Part shown: positions 38,401-45,480 of the stretch, piece by piece
Numbering within the stretch: position 1 is the first letter of the stretch
Layout of the letters: every line of letters begins with the position of its first letter
From: a virus
Length of the DNA stretch: 47,656 nt
Reading direction: 5' to 3' (one strand)
Virus record (IMG/VR): IMGVR_UViG_3300013104_000715
Span: 1 to 47,656 of that record
Program-made: the position numbers and the translations under genes
Notes under the pieces: generated by a model
Told to the model about the DNA's origin: nothing
The model's input: the letters and a program-made list of their open reading frames with translations, nothing else
Databases searched by the model: none

Positions 38401-38787
38401 GATGGCGGCAAATTCGAGCCGAAAGGCGTTGTTCATGGCGGTGAGTTTGTTTTCACTAAAAAGGCAACCCAGAAAATCGGCGTAGAAAACCTGTCAGCAC
38501 TAATGAAAAACGCTCAGGGGTATGCTGACGGCGGTTATGTCGGGAATGGCAAAGCTGCGATGCTAGGAATGCAGCCAAGTAGCGCTGGCGGAATAAGCGT
38601 TGATCTTAGTGGCATGACTGTAGTGACCCAAGGAAATCAGCAGCAATCTCGCAGTTCTCAACAAAATGAGCTAATTAGTAAAGCTGTCAGAAATGAAGTT
38701 ATTGGTGTTGTTTCAGAGCAACTTGATAAAGCGCTTGGACAATCAGGAAGAATAACGAACTTCGTAAACAACAAAATGGGGCGCTAA
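35407..38787 (+). CDS. Tail tape measure protein
   Basis: This 1126-residue protein sets tail length, which by the usual rule of about 1.5 Å per residue suggests a tail near 170 nm. It is largely Ala/Lys/Glu-rich coiled coil (35400-36400 and 37300-38100), with a hydrophobic segment near 376-400 (RGAAIAGGIGLVAASIYTVG) and a Gly-rich stretch near 960-990. C-terminal GGYTGDGGKFEPKGVVHGGEFVF is typical of lambda-family tape measures. It starts one base inside the previous stop. Confidence 0.95.
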   Translation: MTDVASISLKVNTSELERGSQELDKFQRASIGVATATGRLTEAQKAGLRTTLEMGMEVIKTERYIQEYKDKLDRQNISAKEAAAVTKQQRGELAALLAQISPATAALNKLDDIQTKLAGHRKSGALDDDDFSRYNAILEQTRLKLSAVEESQTAEGKAAAEAAAQDKAATAAKESFLAKLREQNALYKASSSDSAAYRAEQLGLTKEAAPLIASLREQEDATKRAAEQKKLAAISARSLKESIKQLEAGERAAALATKAQEAADRSATSAKEAFLRKLKEQVATQNLTKQELLQYKAAQLGVGSAADVYIKKINAAEGAVHSFSLQSSAARRELGVMLGELARGNLGALRGSSITLANRSGLIDQLMTFRGAAIAGGIGLVAASIYTVGKAAYDGSQEIVEFGKALALTGGYAGLSKDGLASLAKQMSSGNTTTRESAEAIAAVARSGKFSVEQIGNASKGVLAFQKATGEAASAAVSAFEKIASDPVKGLLSLNDTYHFLTASTYQQVEALVKQGDTQAAVTLGVHAFSDAMESREKGVKDSLGSIERGWNSLSNAASSAWDAMLGIGRERTLDDQLKEALSRARASAAGVTANALGGIDVNSGLSDAARIRGEMLLGDVKAAVGAAETKTREENLALAQKINAIDTTTETNAQKRKKDIDLINKGLKEGLITQQKADELTANINAKYKDPKTAKTPSYRDDAGTRELLASQQRVAALKDQVSSSVTLTDQEKQLSKFTQEIADLKTKSILTADQKSLVARSGEITASLQLEAQLSRENVQRAKGVAALKQMSDYTTSIASKNAQEQAKFGLTSRQSGRVDQDTQLDNTFRKQKESIKSADGLTDPAALSKITAEYNRAKLKLQDGWSQEDKNQGNWLAGMNQGIAQFGENASDVFTATSQLANTTLSNMSSMMTQLVTTGNASVKQFAKTFLTSIVDIINKLLIAQAIQASMGWISAGSGAGSATAGAGSTPGGANAGAMGLSTNFRAYDVGGYTGDGGKFEPKGVVHGGEFVFTKKATQKIGVENLSALMKNAQGYADGGYVGNGKAAMLGMQPSSAGGISVDLSGMTVVTQGNQQQSRSSQQNELISKAVRNEVIGVVSEQLDKALGQSGRITNFVNNKMGR

Positions 38788-38803
38788 AGCTCATGGTGAA
38801 AGT

Positions 38804-39016
38804 ATGGAATTAAAAATAAATTCAATTAGATATATTGATAATGGTAATGGTAAAGAAATTGGTGTTGTAGTGGACATCATCGGTGATGATCGTATCGGCC
38901 TTGCGCAGACATGGGTTGAAATTCCCTATGATGAAAAGATAACAGCTGGGGAAATTCAGGATTTATCTTTCAACCTTGCTAAAGACAAGTTGAAATTGAT
39001 CGTGAAGGATTTCTGA
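38804..39016 (+). CDS. Small protein between tape measure and M
   Basis: This 70-residue protein starts MELKINSIRYIDNGNGKEIG. It is beta-rich and acidic and followed by its own terminator, so it looks like a small accessory gene set into the tail operon. Its DNA is more AT-rich than neighbours. No family is recognised. Confidence 0.65.
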   Translation: MELKINSIRYIDNGNGKEIGVVVDIIGDDRIGLAQTWVEIPYDEKITAGEIQDLSFNLAKDKLKLIVKDF

Positions 39017-39034
39017 CAAACCAATTTCAGCGAT

Positions 39035-39058
39035 AGCCCGCTAAATGCGGGCTTTTTT
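39035..39058 (+). terminator. Terminator before M
   Basis: AGCCCGC-TAAAT-GCGGGCT is followed by six T residues. Confidence 0.88.
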
Positions 39059-39069
39059 ATGGGTGAAAT

Positions 39070-39411
39070 ATGGCACTAGAAACATTCAAATGGCGAACGC
39101 AGGGGACGCCGGAGGGTAGTTATAACTGGCGGGTGCGAGAAGCTCAGTTTGGTGATGGCTACAAGCAGGTTGCAGGTGATGGAATCAATCCTGAGACGCA
39201 AAGCTGGCCCCTGTCATTCCAAGGTCTTGAAAAAGACATGATCCCACTTCTGGCATTCGTTAGACGCCATGTCACCAAGTCATGCGTATGGACGCCTCCT
39301 TACGGTGTTACCGGTCTTTACCGAGTGGTTAAAGATTCAATCAAGGCGACACCGGTCGGCGGAAAGACCATGAGTGTGTCTTTCACCTTCGAACAGGCGT
39401 TCTCCGCTTAA
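39070..39411 (+). CDS. Minor tail protein M
   Basis: This 113-residue protein matches the lambda M family: TFKWRTQGTPEGSYNWRVREAQFGDGYKQ, WPLSFQG and VWTPPYGVTGLYRVV. In lambda, M lies at the distal tail end below the tube. It directly precedes L, as in lambda. Confidence 0.92.
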   Translation: MALETFKWRTQGTPEGSYNWRVREAQFGDGYKQVAGDGINPETQSWPLSFQGLEKDMIPLLAFVRRHVTKSCVWTPPYGVTGLYRVVKDSIKATPVGGKTMSVSFTFEQAFSA

Positions 39412-39426
39412 TCAGGGCTAATAAAC

Positions 39427-40179
39427 ATGGTTATGAATACCGATCTCCAAAAGTTGGAGCCCGGCAATCTTGTACGCCTGTATGAAATTGACGGGTCTGC
39501 ATTTGGCGCTGAAATTCTCCGATTCCACAGCGATACCCTGGCGCATACACCCGAAGAGATAGCGGCAGCAGGAGGTGACGAGTCCAAGCTTCCGCCTAAA
39601 TCAATATGGTGGCAGGGCATCGAATACTCCGCGTGGCCGAGCCAAAATGAAGGTATTGAAACATCCACGGATGGTTCGTCGGCACAGCCAAAGCTAAGCG
39701 TGGCAAACCTGAATGGCAGTATCACAGCGCTCTGCTTGGCCTATGACGACATGCTTCAGGCGAGGGTTACGATTCACGATACCTTCGCTCATTATCTTGA
39801 TGCGCGAAACTTCTCGGGTGGTAACCCATCGGCAGATCCGACGCAAGAGAAGCTTCAGGTTTACTACATCGATAGCAAGAGCGCTGAAACCAATCAGACG
39901 GTGGAATTCAAACTCAGCAGCCCAATGGACTTGCAGGGCATTCAGCTACCGCGCCGCCAACTGCATGCTATCTGTACTTGGGCAATGAACGGTTGGTATC
40001 GAACAGGTAATGGCTGCTCATACTCTGGCACGGCGTACTTCGATAAATTTAACAATCCCGTTGATGACTCAAGCAAAGATGTTTGCCCCGGAACACTATC
40101 AGGTTGCAAGTGCCGGTTCGGCGCGAATAACGAGCTCGACCACGGCGGATTCCCCGGAACATCTCTGCTGAAAAGGTGA
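39427..40179 (+). CDS. Minor tail protein L
   Basis: This 250-residue protein is like lambda L: LQKLEPGNLVRLYEIDG, WWQGIEYSAWPSQNEGIE, PRRQLHAICTW, then C-terminal cysteines in GNGCSYSG and VCPGTLSGCKCRFG. Lambda L binds a 4Fe-4S cluster through its C-terminal cysteines, and the same pattern is visible here. It joins the tail tip assembly. A second ATG at 39433 is possible. Confidence 0.94.
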   Translation: MVMNTDLQKLEPGNLVRLYEIDGSAFGAEILRFHSDTLAHTPEEIAAAGGDESKLPPKSIWWQGIEYSAWPSQNEGIETSTDGSSAQPKLSVANLNGSITALCLAYDDMLQARVTIHDTFAHYLDARNFSGGNPSADPTQEKLQVYYIDSKSAETNQTVEFKLSSPMDLQGIQLPRRQLHAICTWAMNGWYRTGNGCSYSGTAYFDKFNNPVDDSSKDVCPGTLSGCKCRFGANNELDHGGFPGTSLLKR

Positions 40180-40183
40180 TGCC

Positions 40184-40891
40184 ATGAATGACAAGATTTT
40201 AGAGGCAGTAATGGCCCACGCCGAGGCAGAGTATCCGAAAGAGGCTTGTGGTGTTATCGCTCAGAAATCTCGCGTTCAGCGTTACTTTCCGTGCAATAAC
40301 TTGGCACTAGACCAAAACGAGCAGTTCCATCTTGACCCGCAAGGCTATGCTGACGCAGAGGAGTGGGGAACGGTGACAGCAATCGTTCATAGCCACCCTG
40401 ACGCGACCACGCACCCTAGCGAGCTTGATTTGGCGCAGTGCGATGCTACTGAACTGCCTTGGCACATTGTTAGTTGGCCTGATGGCGACTTGCGAACCAT
40501 TCATCCTCGCGGAGAGCTGCCTCTCATCGGCCGAGCTTTCGTGCTAGGTCACACTGACTGCTGGGGACTAGTAATGTCCTACTTCAAGCAGAAGCATGGC
40601 ATTGAGCTAAAGGACTACCGCGTTGATTATCCGTGGTGGGAGAGCGGGGAAGAGAGCCTATATCTCGATAACTGGTACGAATGCGGGTTTCGAGAATTCG
40701 ATGGCCCGGCTCAGCCTGGTGATATGGTTATCATGCAAGTCTCAGCACCAGTGGCGAATCATGCAGGCATCTTGCTTGAGGGAAATATGCTGCTTCACCA
40801 TCTTTATGGAAAGCTCAGCCAGAGCGTTCCATATGGCGGATATTGGCGAGAAAGGTCTATTAAAACGCTACGCCACATGGACCTACTCTAG
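40184..40891 (+). CDS. Tail assembly protein K (JAB/MPN plus NlpC/P60)
   Basis: This 235-residue protein has two domains. The N-terminal JAMM/MPN domain shows HSHPDATTHPSELD (metal ligands His, His and Asp). The C-terminal NlpC/P60-like domain shows HTDCWGLVMSYF with the catalytic Cys and ANHAGILL with the His. In lambda K is needed for tail tip assembly and may cut peptidoglycan on entry. In lambda K is followed at once by I; here I lies 4.6 kb away. Confidence 0.94.
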   Translation: MNDKILEAVMAHAEAEYPKEACGVIAQKSRVQRYFPCNNLALDQNEQFHLDPQGYADAEEWGTVTAIVHSHPDATTHPSELDLAQCDATELPWHIVSWPDGDLRTIHPRGELPLIGRAFVLGHTDCWGLVMSYFKQKHGIELKDYRVDYPWWESGEESLYLDNWYECGFREFDGPAQPGDMVIMQVSAPVANHAGILLEGNMLLHHLYGKLSQSVPYGGYWRERSIKTLRHMDLL

Positions 40892-41027
40892 TTCCGTGGA
40901 GGCCTTCCTTTTCGATGGGCAGATGACGCTGCTTTATGCTTCTATGTAAATTAAGGTAATTCATCTCTAGAAAGATATTAATCCTGTCGATATCACTTCA
41001 AATAAGAAGCAGATGAGAGGCTATAGG

Positions 41028-41315
41028 ATGAGTGTTAGAGGGCGGATAATTATCTGGGTAATTGGACTAGTTTTAGGCGTACCAACATCGCTTTACGGTT
41101 TGCAGTGGATGCAGTTCAAGTATTTAAAGCAAGAGGTCGACTGTATAACTGATGTGAACAATGCGACGATTACTTGGTTAGCCAACGTTGAGCCAAATTC
41201 AGCAGGCAGTCAGTTTGATGTTATAAACAGCAATTTTAAGTCTTGCGTCAAAGAAATAGATGCCAGCAAGGGGACCATTAAATTTGCTGAGGAACAGTAC
41301 AAAAGATATCACTAG
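41028..41315 (+). CDS. Small membrane protein, accessory
   Basis: This 95-residue protein starts MSVRGRIIIWVIGLVLGVPTSL, a single N-terminal membrane helix, followed by a polar domain with two Cys (DCITDVNN, FKSCVKEID). The ATG at 41028 has GAGAGG seven bases upstream. Its place right after K marks the start of the inserted accessory block. Superinfection exclusion is one possibility. Confidence 0.65.
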   Translation: MSVRGRIIIWVIGLVLGVPTSLYGLQWMQFKYLKQEVDCITDVNNATITWLANVEPNSAGSQFDVINSNFKSCVKEIDASKGTIKFAEEQYKRYH

Positions 41316-41398
41316 CCTGAATCCAGCCCACTCAATATTTTTCGCCTTGTGTTTCTATTTCAAGGTGATAGATTTTAAATTTCACTTAAGGATATTCA

Positions 41399-41821
41399 AT
41401 GGCTACCACATCTAAACTTCAGGAATTTCTTGCGGAAAAATTAGCAGAAAGGGAGGATCTCAACGATTTTATTTCGGCTGGCATTGAAAAACTCGTCAGT
41501 CGCTATGCCGAGCACGTAGGGGCAGATGAGGCCGATTTCAGCGTTCTTCAGAATGGCACCAAGTTCGGCTTCAAGTCTCTAACTCTCAGCGGCACGGTTA
41601 TTGACTTCACGCTTCGGTATTCAGCTTCTATTGATGATCAAAAGTATCAACTCTCAGTAGACCTTTGCGCTACCAGGCTGGTTTACATGGATGGTGATGC
41701 TGAGGTTCAACTTAGCTTAAGAGGCGGCTCAGAATTGCTGACTGACCCCGACGAGATTAATAACTTGCTGGATTCCAGATTTTTGGCTGACATAGAAAGC
41801 CAGGTATTCCCGGTGATTTGA
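41399..41821 (+). CDS. Accessory protein, function unknown
   Basis: This 140-residue acidic protein starts MATTSKLQEFLAEKLAERED behind AAGGATA. A helical N-terminus is followed by a beta-rich half (FKSLTLSGTVIDFTLRYSASID, VYMDGDAEVQLSLRGG). No signal peptide or known domain is seen. It ends before a strong terminator. Confidence 0.65.
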   Translation: MATTSKLQEFLAEKLAEREDLNDFISAGIEKLVSRYAEHVGADEADFSVLQNGTKFGFKSLTLSGTVIDFTLRYSASIDDQKYQLSVDLCATRLVYMDGDAEVQLSLRGGSELLTDPDEINNLLDSRFLADIESQVFPVI

Positions 41822-41853
41822 TGCCGCTAGCTTTGCCGCTCATCAATTTAACC

Positions 41854-41876
41854 AACCCACCTAATGGTGGGTTTTT
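41854..41876 (+). terminator. Terminator ending the K-proximal accessory genes
   Basis: AACCCACC-TAAT-GGTGGGTT is followed by TTT. It separates the rightward genes from the leftward genes of the immI module. Confidence 0.85.
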
Positions 41877-41906
41877 GCTTTGTGGGGGTTATTGAAAACC
41901 CACGTC

Positions 41907-42074
41907 TCATTTCATCTCGCTAAGCACTTTGCAGCTAAGGTCGCGTTCTTTTTGAGCCTCCTGAGCAAGCGCATTTTGAGCAAGTTTTGTTAACTCACCT
42001 TCAGAGACCCTCTCCGAGAGATAACGAGAGCCTGGGTTTAAAGGTTTTCCATCGATGGTCAATTTAGTATTCAT
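41907..42074 (-). CDS. Small leftward protein next to mnt
   Basis: This 55-residue ORF starts MNTKLTIDGKPLNPGSRYLSE behind GGAG and has a helical charged C-terminus (ELTKLAQNALAQEAQKERD). It lies downstream of the Mnt-like gene on the same strand and may be cotranscribed with it. Similar short ORFs occur beside Mnt in other phages, but I know no function. Confidence 0.6.
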   Translation of the reverse strand: MNTKLTIDGKPLNPGSRYLSERVSEGELTKLAQNALAQEAQKERDLSCKVLSEMK

Positions 42075-42140
42075 TGGTAAGTGCTCCTTTATTTGATTTC
42101 AAAACCCTCTTTGGGGGGGGTTGCTTTGCGGATTTGAAAT

Positions 42141-42599
42141 TTATTTTTTTGACTGTGTCTCTGCCATCGCTGAAGGTATCTCAATTAGAAACCCAGTTAC
42201 ATCCCATGTATTTTCGCAAACTACGTATCCCAACCCTTCCAAGCGAGAAAAAGTTGGTTCAAACACTGAAGCAAAGTCATCCTCATTGAGGCCCTCAAGA
42301 TCTAGGTCGCTTAGCTCGACGCTAAAGCTTGTGTGTCCGATTCGGATCTTTTTATTAATTTCGGCAAAAGTTCTCTTAAATATGATGTTAGAAAGCTCTT
42401 CTTTGGCTTTATTGACAATGTGAAGAGCATCTGTAGCAGAAATTAGCTCGTCTATAGGCATGTCACCAAAGAAGCTTCCCTCTAATCTCTGAACAATTTC
42501 AGCATTCATCGAGCGATTGTTTGCCCTTGCTGCTTCTTCTACTTTTTCTTTTAATTCAATAGGAAGCCTGATTCTTAATTGCGGGTCTTCTCTGCTCAT
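42141..42599 (-). CDS. mnt: Mnt-like ribbon-helix-helix repressor
   Basis: This 152-residue protein starts MSREDPQLRIRLPIELKEK and continues VEEAARANNRSMNAEIVQRLE, closely matching P22 Mnt (ARDDPHFNFRMPMEVREKL, ANGRSMNSELLQ). It is a ribbon-helix-helix protein with a longer C-terminal domain than Mnt (82 residues). It should keep ant silent in the lysogen. I chose the ATG at 42599; the longer frame reads through the operators. Confidence 0.9.
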   Translation of the reverse strand: MSREDPQLRIRLPIELKEKVEEAARANNRSMNAEIVQRLEGSFFGDMPIDELISATDALHIVNKAKEELSNIIFKRTFAEINKKIRIGHTSFSVELSDLDLEGLNEDDFASVFEPTFSRLEGLGYVVCENTWDVTGFLIEIPSAMAETQSKK

Positions 42600-42642
42600 G
42601 GCGATTCCAGTTCTGTGTATGGTCATATCTTTCAAAATTATG

Positions 42643-42704
42643 CCCCACGGTGGGGTTGACTTCAATGACGCACGGTGTGACACTTGAATTGCCCCACGGT
42701 GAGG
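42643..42704. promoter_or_regulatory. Three Mnt-type operators between mnt and arc
   Basis: CCCCACGGTGGGG (42643-42655), CGCACGGTGTG (42669-42679) and CCCCACGGTGAGG (42692-42704) share the CCACGGTGG core of the P22 mnt operator and are spaced about 25 and 24 bases apart. Pmnt (leftward) and Pant (rightward) must lie here. Confidence 0.82.
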
Positions 42705-42721
42705 CCTTAAGGAAATTTCAA

Positions 42722-42889
42722 ATGCAAAAAGCAAAAGATATGTTTCAGAAAAAGATTCGGTTCCCTGAAGAATTGTGCCAGGCGATCCAGAGCAATGGTC
42801 AGGCGCAGAGTCGTCAGTTTACGACCGAGGTGATTTATCAGTTGAGAAAGGCGTATGGCCTGATAGGGCAGAGAAAAGATGTGGCCTAA
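42722..42889 (+). CDS. arc: Arc-like ribbon-helix-helix repressor
   Basis: This 55-residue protein starts MQKAKDMFQKKIRFPEELCQ. The FQKKIRFPEEL strand and QSRQFTTEVIYQLRKAYGL helix correspond to FNLRWPREV and GRSVNSEIYQRVMES of P22 Arc (53 residues). It should moderate Pant after infection. It is first in the rightward arc-ant transcript. The ATG follows AAGGAAATTTC. Confidence 0.85.
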   Translation: MQKAKDMFQKKIRFPEELCQAIQSNGQAQSRQFTTEVIYQLRKAYGLIGQRKDVA

Positions 42890-42894
42890 GAAAT

Positions 42895-42959
42895 GCGAAA
42901 CCCCGAAGTGCTTGAACACGTCCGGGGCCTCTGTGTCAGTAACCTTGCGAGAAACCAAC
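42895..42959 (-). ncRNA. sar: sar-like antisense RNA of ant
   Basis: A leftward RNA of about 65 nt is predicted from the promoter at 42966-42994 to the hairpin CCCCG ... CGGGG (42901-42927) followed by TTTCGC. It would cover the ribosome binding site of ant up to the ATG. P22 sar is a 68-69 nt RNA in the same place that blocks ant translation. Confidence 0.6.
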
Positions 42960-43682
42960 ATGAAAAGTATAGCGAATAAAGAGTTAGCTTTCCACAGCAC
43001 AGTTTTTACACCTGTTGTCCATAACAAGCAGGTCTGGTTGACGGCAAGCGAGTTGGCTAAGGCGCTGGAATACAAGAAGGCGGATGCTGTTACCCAGCTC
43101 TACTCGCGTAATTCTGATGAGTTTTCAGATGCGATGACAACGACACTCAAGCTGAGGGTCGTTAGAAAAACGGGTGATGTGGACATGATGGTTCGCTGCT
43201 TCTCTTTACGTGGTGCCCATCTGGTGGCGATGTTTGCTGATACCCAAGTTGCTAAAGAATTCCGTCGCTGGGCTTTAGATGTGATGGATAAAGAAGTTGG
43301 CAAGTCTCCAATCAAACGAAGGGCAAACTATAACTACCCAATTGAAACAGCCAGTCCCAAAGGGCGCGCTGGTGCAAATGATTGGATGACCCCTCGTAAA
43401 ATGTTAGACGAAAACAATCGAGCGCCTGACTTAGAGCTAATTGAGCAGCTTGAGAAGGATGGTTATGACGTCTCAGGTGTGAAGGTAAGAGTGCACGCGC
43501 TATACGAGATAGCCCAAGAGCACCTTTACGCTCAAAGAGATCTCCATGAAATTAGAAGAATGATGTCAAAAATAGATGGAGATTTAAGGAATATGACGAG
43601 CGAAAGGGGGATGAATGTAACTTTTGTTGGATCACAAAAAGGAGGGGTTTTAGGCAATGACATCAAATTATTGCAAAGATAA
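42960..43682 (+). CDS. ant: Antirepressor Ant (BRO-N domain)
   Basis: This 240-residue protein starts MKSIANKELAFHSTVFTPV. Residues ~8-110 are a BRO-N domain (KQVWLTASELAKALEYKKADAV, CFSLRGAHLVAMFADTQVAKEFRRWALDVM). The C-terminal half is less conserved, with a coiled stretch near 190-215. Ant proteins inactivate prophage repressors by direct binding. The ATG at 42960 agrees with a sar-covered ribosome binding site; an in-frame ATG at 42879 lies inside arc. Given the unusual CI, this may be the induction route. Confidence 0.88.
   Translation: MKSIANKELAFHSTVFTPVVHNKQVWLTASELAKALEYKKADAVTQLYSRNSDEFSDAMTTTLKLRVVRKTGDVDMMVRCFSLRGAHLVAMFADTQVAKEFRRWALDVMDKEVGKSPIKRRANYNYPIETASPKGRAGANDWMTPRKMLDENNRAPDLELIEQLEKDGYDVSGVKVRVHALYEIAQEHLYAQRDLHEIRRMMSKIDGDLRNMTSERGMNVTFVGSQKGGVLGNDIKLLQR
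42966..42994 (-). promoter_or_regulatory. Candidate sar promoter
   Basis: On the minus strand TGGAAA (42989-42994), a 17-base spacer and TATACT (42966-42971) lie inside the start of ant and point toward arc. Confidence 0.5.
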
Positions 43683-43690
43683 TTTTGCTC

Positions 43691-43740
43691 TGACATACGG
43701 CAATAAAAAAGCCAGCAGTTACAGCTGCTGGCGTATGTCA
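43691..43740. repeat. Nested inverted repeat between the two antirepressor genes
   Basis: Outer arms TGACATACG (43691-43699) and CGTATGTCA (43732-43740) are perfect and enclose a second hairpin GCCAGCAG-TTACAG-CTGCTGGC. On the minus strand the inner hairpin is followed by six T residues and could terminate leftward RNA. On the plus strand no T run follows. Confidence 0.75.
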
Positions 43741-43771
43741 CATACCCTAACTTTCAAATAAGGAATGTCGA

Positions 43772-44503
43772 ATGACTGCATTGAAGATAGCAAATGGTAG
43801 ATCTAATGTCACTAAAATGTCTCACCGAGAAATTGCCAAGCTCACAGAAAAAAAAACTGAGCATGTGGCAAGAGACATCATTGCAATGCTTGAGGCTTTA
43901 GGAAAACATTATCCAGAAATGGATGATTATGATTCTAAAGAGTTTTCTATCAAGCGTAAGGTTTACAACGGTCGCGTAGTTATTGACGAAATTAGTTTAG
44001 ACCAAGATCTTACTATGACTTTGATTACCGGTTACAGCGTTCCACTTCGACACAAGGTATCTACTCGCTGGCGTCAACTTGAATCGGGAGAGATTCCTTC
44101 AAAGAAATCTAAGTCACATCTGCCAGAGTACCGTCGCGCTCGAGCCATTAAAATGGAAGTTGAGGCAATGAGTTTGGCCCTCTCTTTTATGCCCAAACTG
44201 AGTGATGTCGCAAAGCAGACGGCTATGGTACGCGCTGTAAATGACGCAGCTGGTATCGAATTGCTCCCATTACCTAAAGTTGAGGAACATTTCTTTACGG
44301 CGGGGGATATTGCCGAAATGCTTGATGTTACTCCTCAGAAAATTGGTCGAATTTCCAATAAGCATGGGCTGAAAAAGGAAGAATATGGAATGTTTGTTTG
44401 GGATAAGTCGAAGTATTCAGACAAGCAGGTTGAGGCGTTCCGCTATAATGCCAACGGTGTGGAAGCATTGCGCCACCTGATTCACGGCGCTGACGTAGCT
44501 TAA
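43772..44503 (+). CDS. Second antirepressor (Rha/ANT-like)
   Basis: This 243-residue protein begins with a Rha-type domain (MSHREIAKLTEKKTEHVARDIIAMLEALG, 16-44) and a GYSVPLRHKVSTRWRQLE helix. The C-terminal ~70 residues (FFTAGDIAEMLDVTPQKIGRISNKHGLKKEEYGMFVWD) resemble the ANT/KilA-C DNA-binding domain. It may act as another antirepressor or transcription factor. It follows ant after 90 bases with a nested inverted repeat between them. Confidence 0.85.
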   Translation: MTALKIANGRSNVTKMSHREIAKLTEKKTEHVARDIIAMLEALGKHYPEMDDYDSKEFSIKRKVYNGRVVIDEISLDQDLTMTLITGYSVPLRHKVSTRWRQLESGEIPSKKSKSHLPEYRRARAIKMEVEAMSLALSFMPKLSDVAKQTAMVRAVNDAAGIELLPLPKVEEHFFTAGDIAEMLDVTPQKIGRISNKHGLKKEEYGMFVWDKSKYSDKQVEAFRYNANGVEALRHLIHGADVA

Positions 44504-44537
44504 TCAGCGGAGGTTTCTGCCACTAGATTCAATTATC

Positions 44538-44561
44538 AAACCCGCTTAACTGCGGGTTTTT
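44538..44561 (+). terminator. Terminator after the antirepressor genes
   Basis: AAACCCGC-TTAACT-GCGGGTTT is followed by TT. Confidence 0.85.
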
Positions 44562-44564
44562 GCA

Positions 44565-44592
44565 TTGCCTTGCGCCTCCCTAGTGGTACGAT
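44565..44592 (+). promoter_or_regulatory. Candidate promoter for the lipoprotein genes
   Basis: TTGCCT (44565-44570), a 16-base spacer and TACGAT (44587-44592) lie just after the terminator and before the first lipoprotein gene. It would allow lysogenic expression. Confidence 0.4.
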
Positions 44593-44622
44593 GTTGCTAC
44601 TTGTAACGGATGAGGTGAGTAA

Positions 44623-45030
44623 ATGAAATATCTGCGGTATTTCATGGGGGTTTTAGCTGTTCTGGCTATTGCTGGATGCGACCCAAGCGACAAAAAAATA
44701 ATAGATTATGGCAAAGATGAGGTTGCTCAATCCTTGAAAGACCCGACGAGCGCTATGTTCCGCGATGTCTATTTTAAAAAAGATGAAAAGCAACTTAAGA
44801 GCGGAACGAGTGGTTATGTCTGCGGGCAGTTAAATGCAAAGAATTCCTTTGGTGCATATGTTGGCTATGGTCCGTTTTATATCCATGTTTACTTGGAGCC
44901 AAGATGGGTGCTCCCAGTGTTTGGGGTCTTAAAGGGTGCCTCTGATTTGCAGGTTCTTAGTGGTGCCGGAAGCAAGGATGAGCAACTAGCCGAATTACTC
45001 AAATATAATGAGATTTGCGGGCAGCACTAA
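44623..45030 (+). CDS. Lipoprotein, accessory
   Basis: This 135-residue protein starts MKYLRYFMGVLAVLAIAGC, a signal peptide with lipobox AIAGC (Cys 19). The Asp after Cys (CDPS) is a signal for retention in the inner membrane under the +2 rule. The mature part has VAQSLKDPTSAMFRDVYFKK and SGYVCGQLNAKNSFGAYVGYGPFYIHV. It lies behind its own terminator and candidate promoter. A role in blocking DNA entry of related phages is possible but unproven. Confidence 0.75.
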   Translation: MKYLRYFMGVLAVLAIAGCDPSDKKIIDYGKDEVAQSLKDPTSAMFRDVYFKKDEKQLKSGTSGYVCGQLNAKNSFGAYVGYGPFYIHVYLEPRWVLPVFGVLKGASDLQVLSGAGSKDEQLAELLKYNEICGQH

Positions 45031-45049
45031 AAATTGAACGGAGTTAGCC

Positions 45050-45472
45050 ATGAAAAAATTCATCATAGTTCTGCTGGCGATTGGGTTAGTTGGATGCTCG
45101 ACAAAAGTTGTCCCCCCAAGCTTGGCAAAGCAGGCACCAAATGACCGAGTATTTAAATACCAAGAATCTGGTGATCACAAATCGATAATCACTGTTATTA
45201 GAGATAGTGGATTTGGTGGTTCTGGATGTTTCGCTTCGGTCTACATTGATGGGGAGATGGTTGCAAAGCTTGATCCAAGCGAGAAGGCTACATTTTATGT
45301 CAATGACGGTGATAGAGCTGTTGGGGCCGCACTTGAGGGGCGTGGCCTATGCAACATCAATGGTGAGAGGCAAGAGAGATATATTAGGATTGCACCCGAT
45401 GAGCACAAATACTTAAGGGTGTTTATAAGCGCAAGCGGCGATATGGATATTCGACCAACAACTTTAAAGTAA
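45050..45472 (+). CDS. Second lipoprotein, accessory
   Basis: This 140-residue protein starts MKKFIIVLLAIGLVGCSTK, a signal peptide with lipobox LVGC (Cys 16), and Ser at +2, which favours the outer membrane. The mature domain is beta-rich (SIITVIRDSGFGGSGCFASVYIDG, NDGDRAVGAALEGRG). It forms a pair with the previous lipoprotein and ends at a terminator. Phage outer-membrane lipoproteins often alter receptors; this is an inference. Confidence 0.75.
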   Translation: MKKFIIVLLAIGLVGCSTKVVPPSLAKQAPNDRVFKYQESGDHKSIITVIRDSGFGGSGCFASVYIDGEMVAKLDPSEKATFYVNDGDRAVGAALEGRGLCNINGERQERYIRIAPDEHKYLRVFISASGDMDIRPTTLK

Positions 45473-45480
45473 ATTTCAAA

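Noticed and set aside
42074-42289. 71-codon rightward ORF across the mnt 3' end
   Set aside because: It is antisense to the Mnt-like gene and contains the poly-G tract; no start signal.
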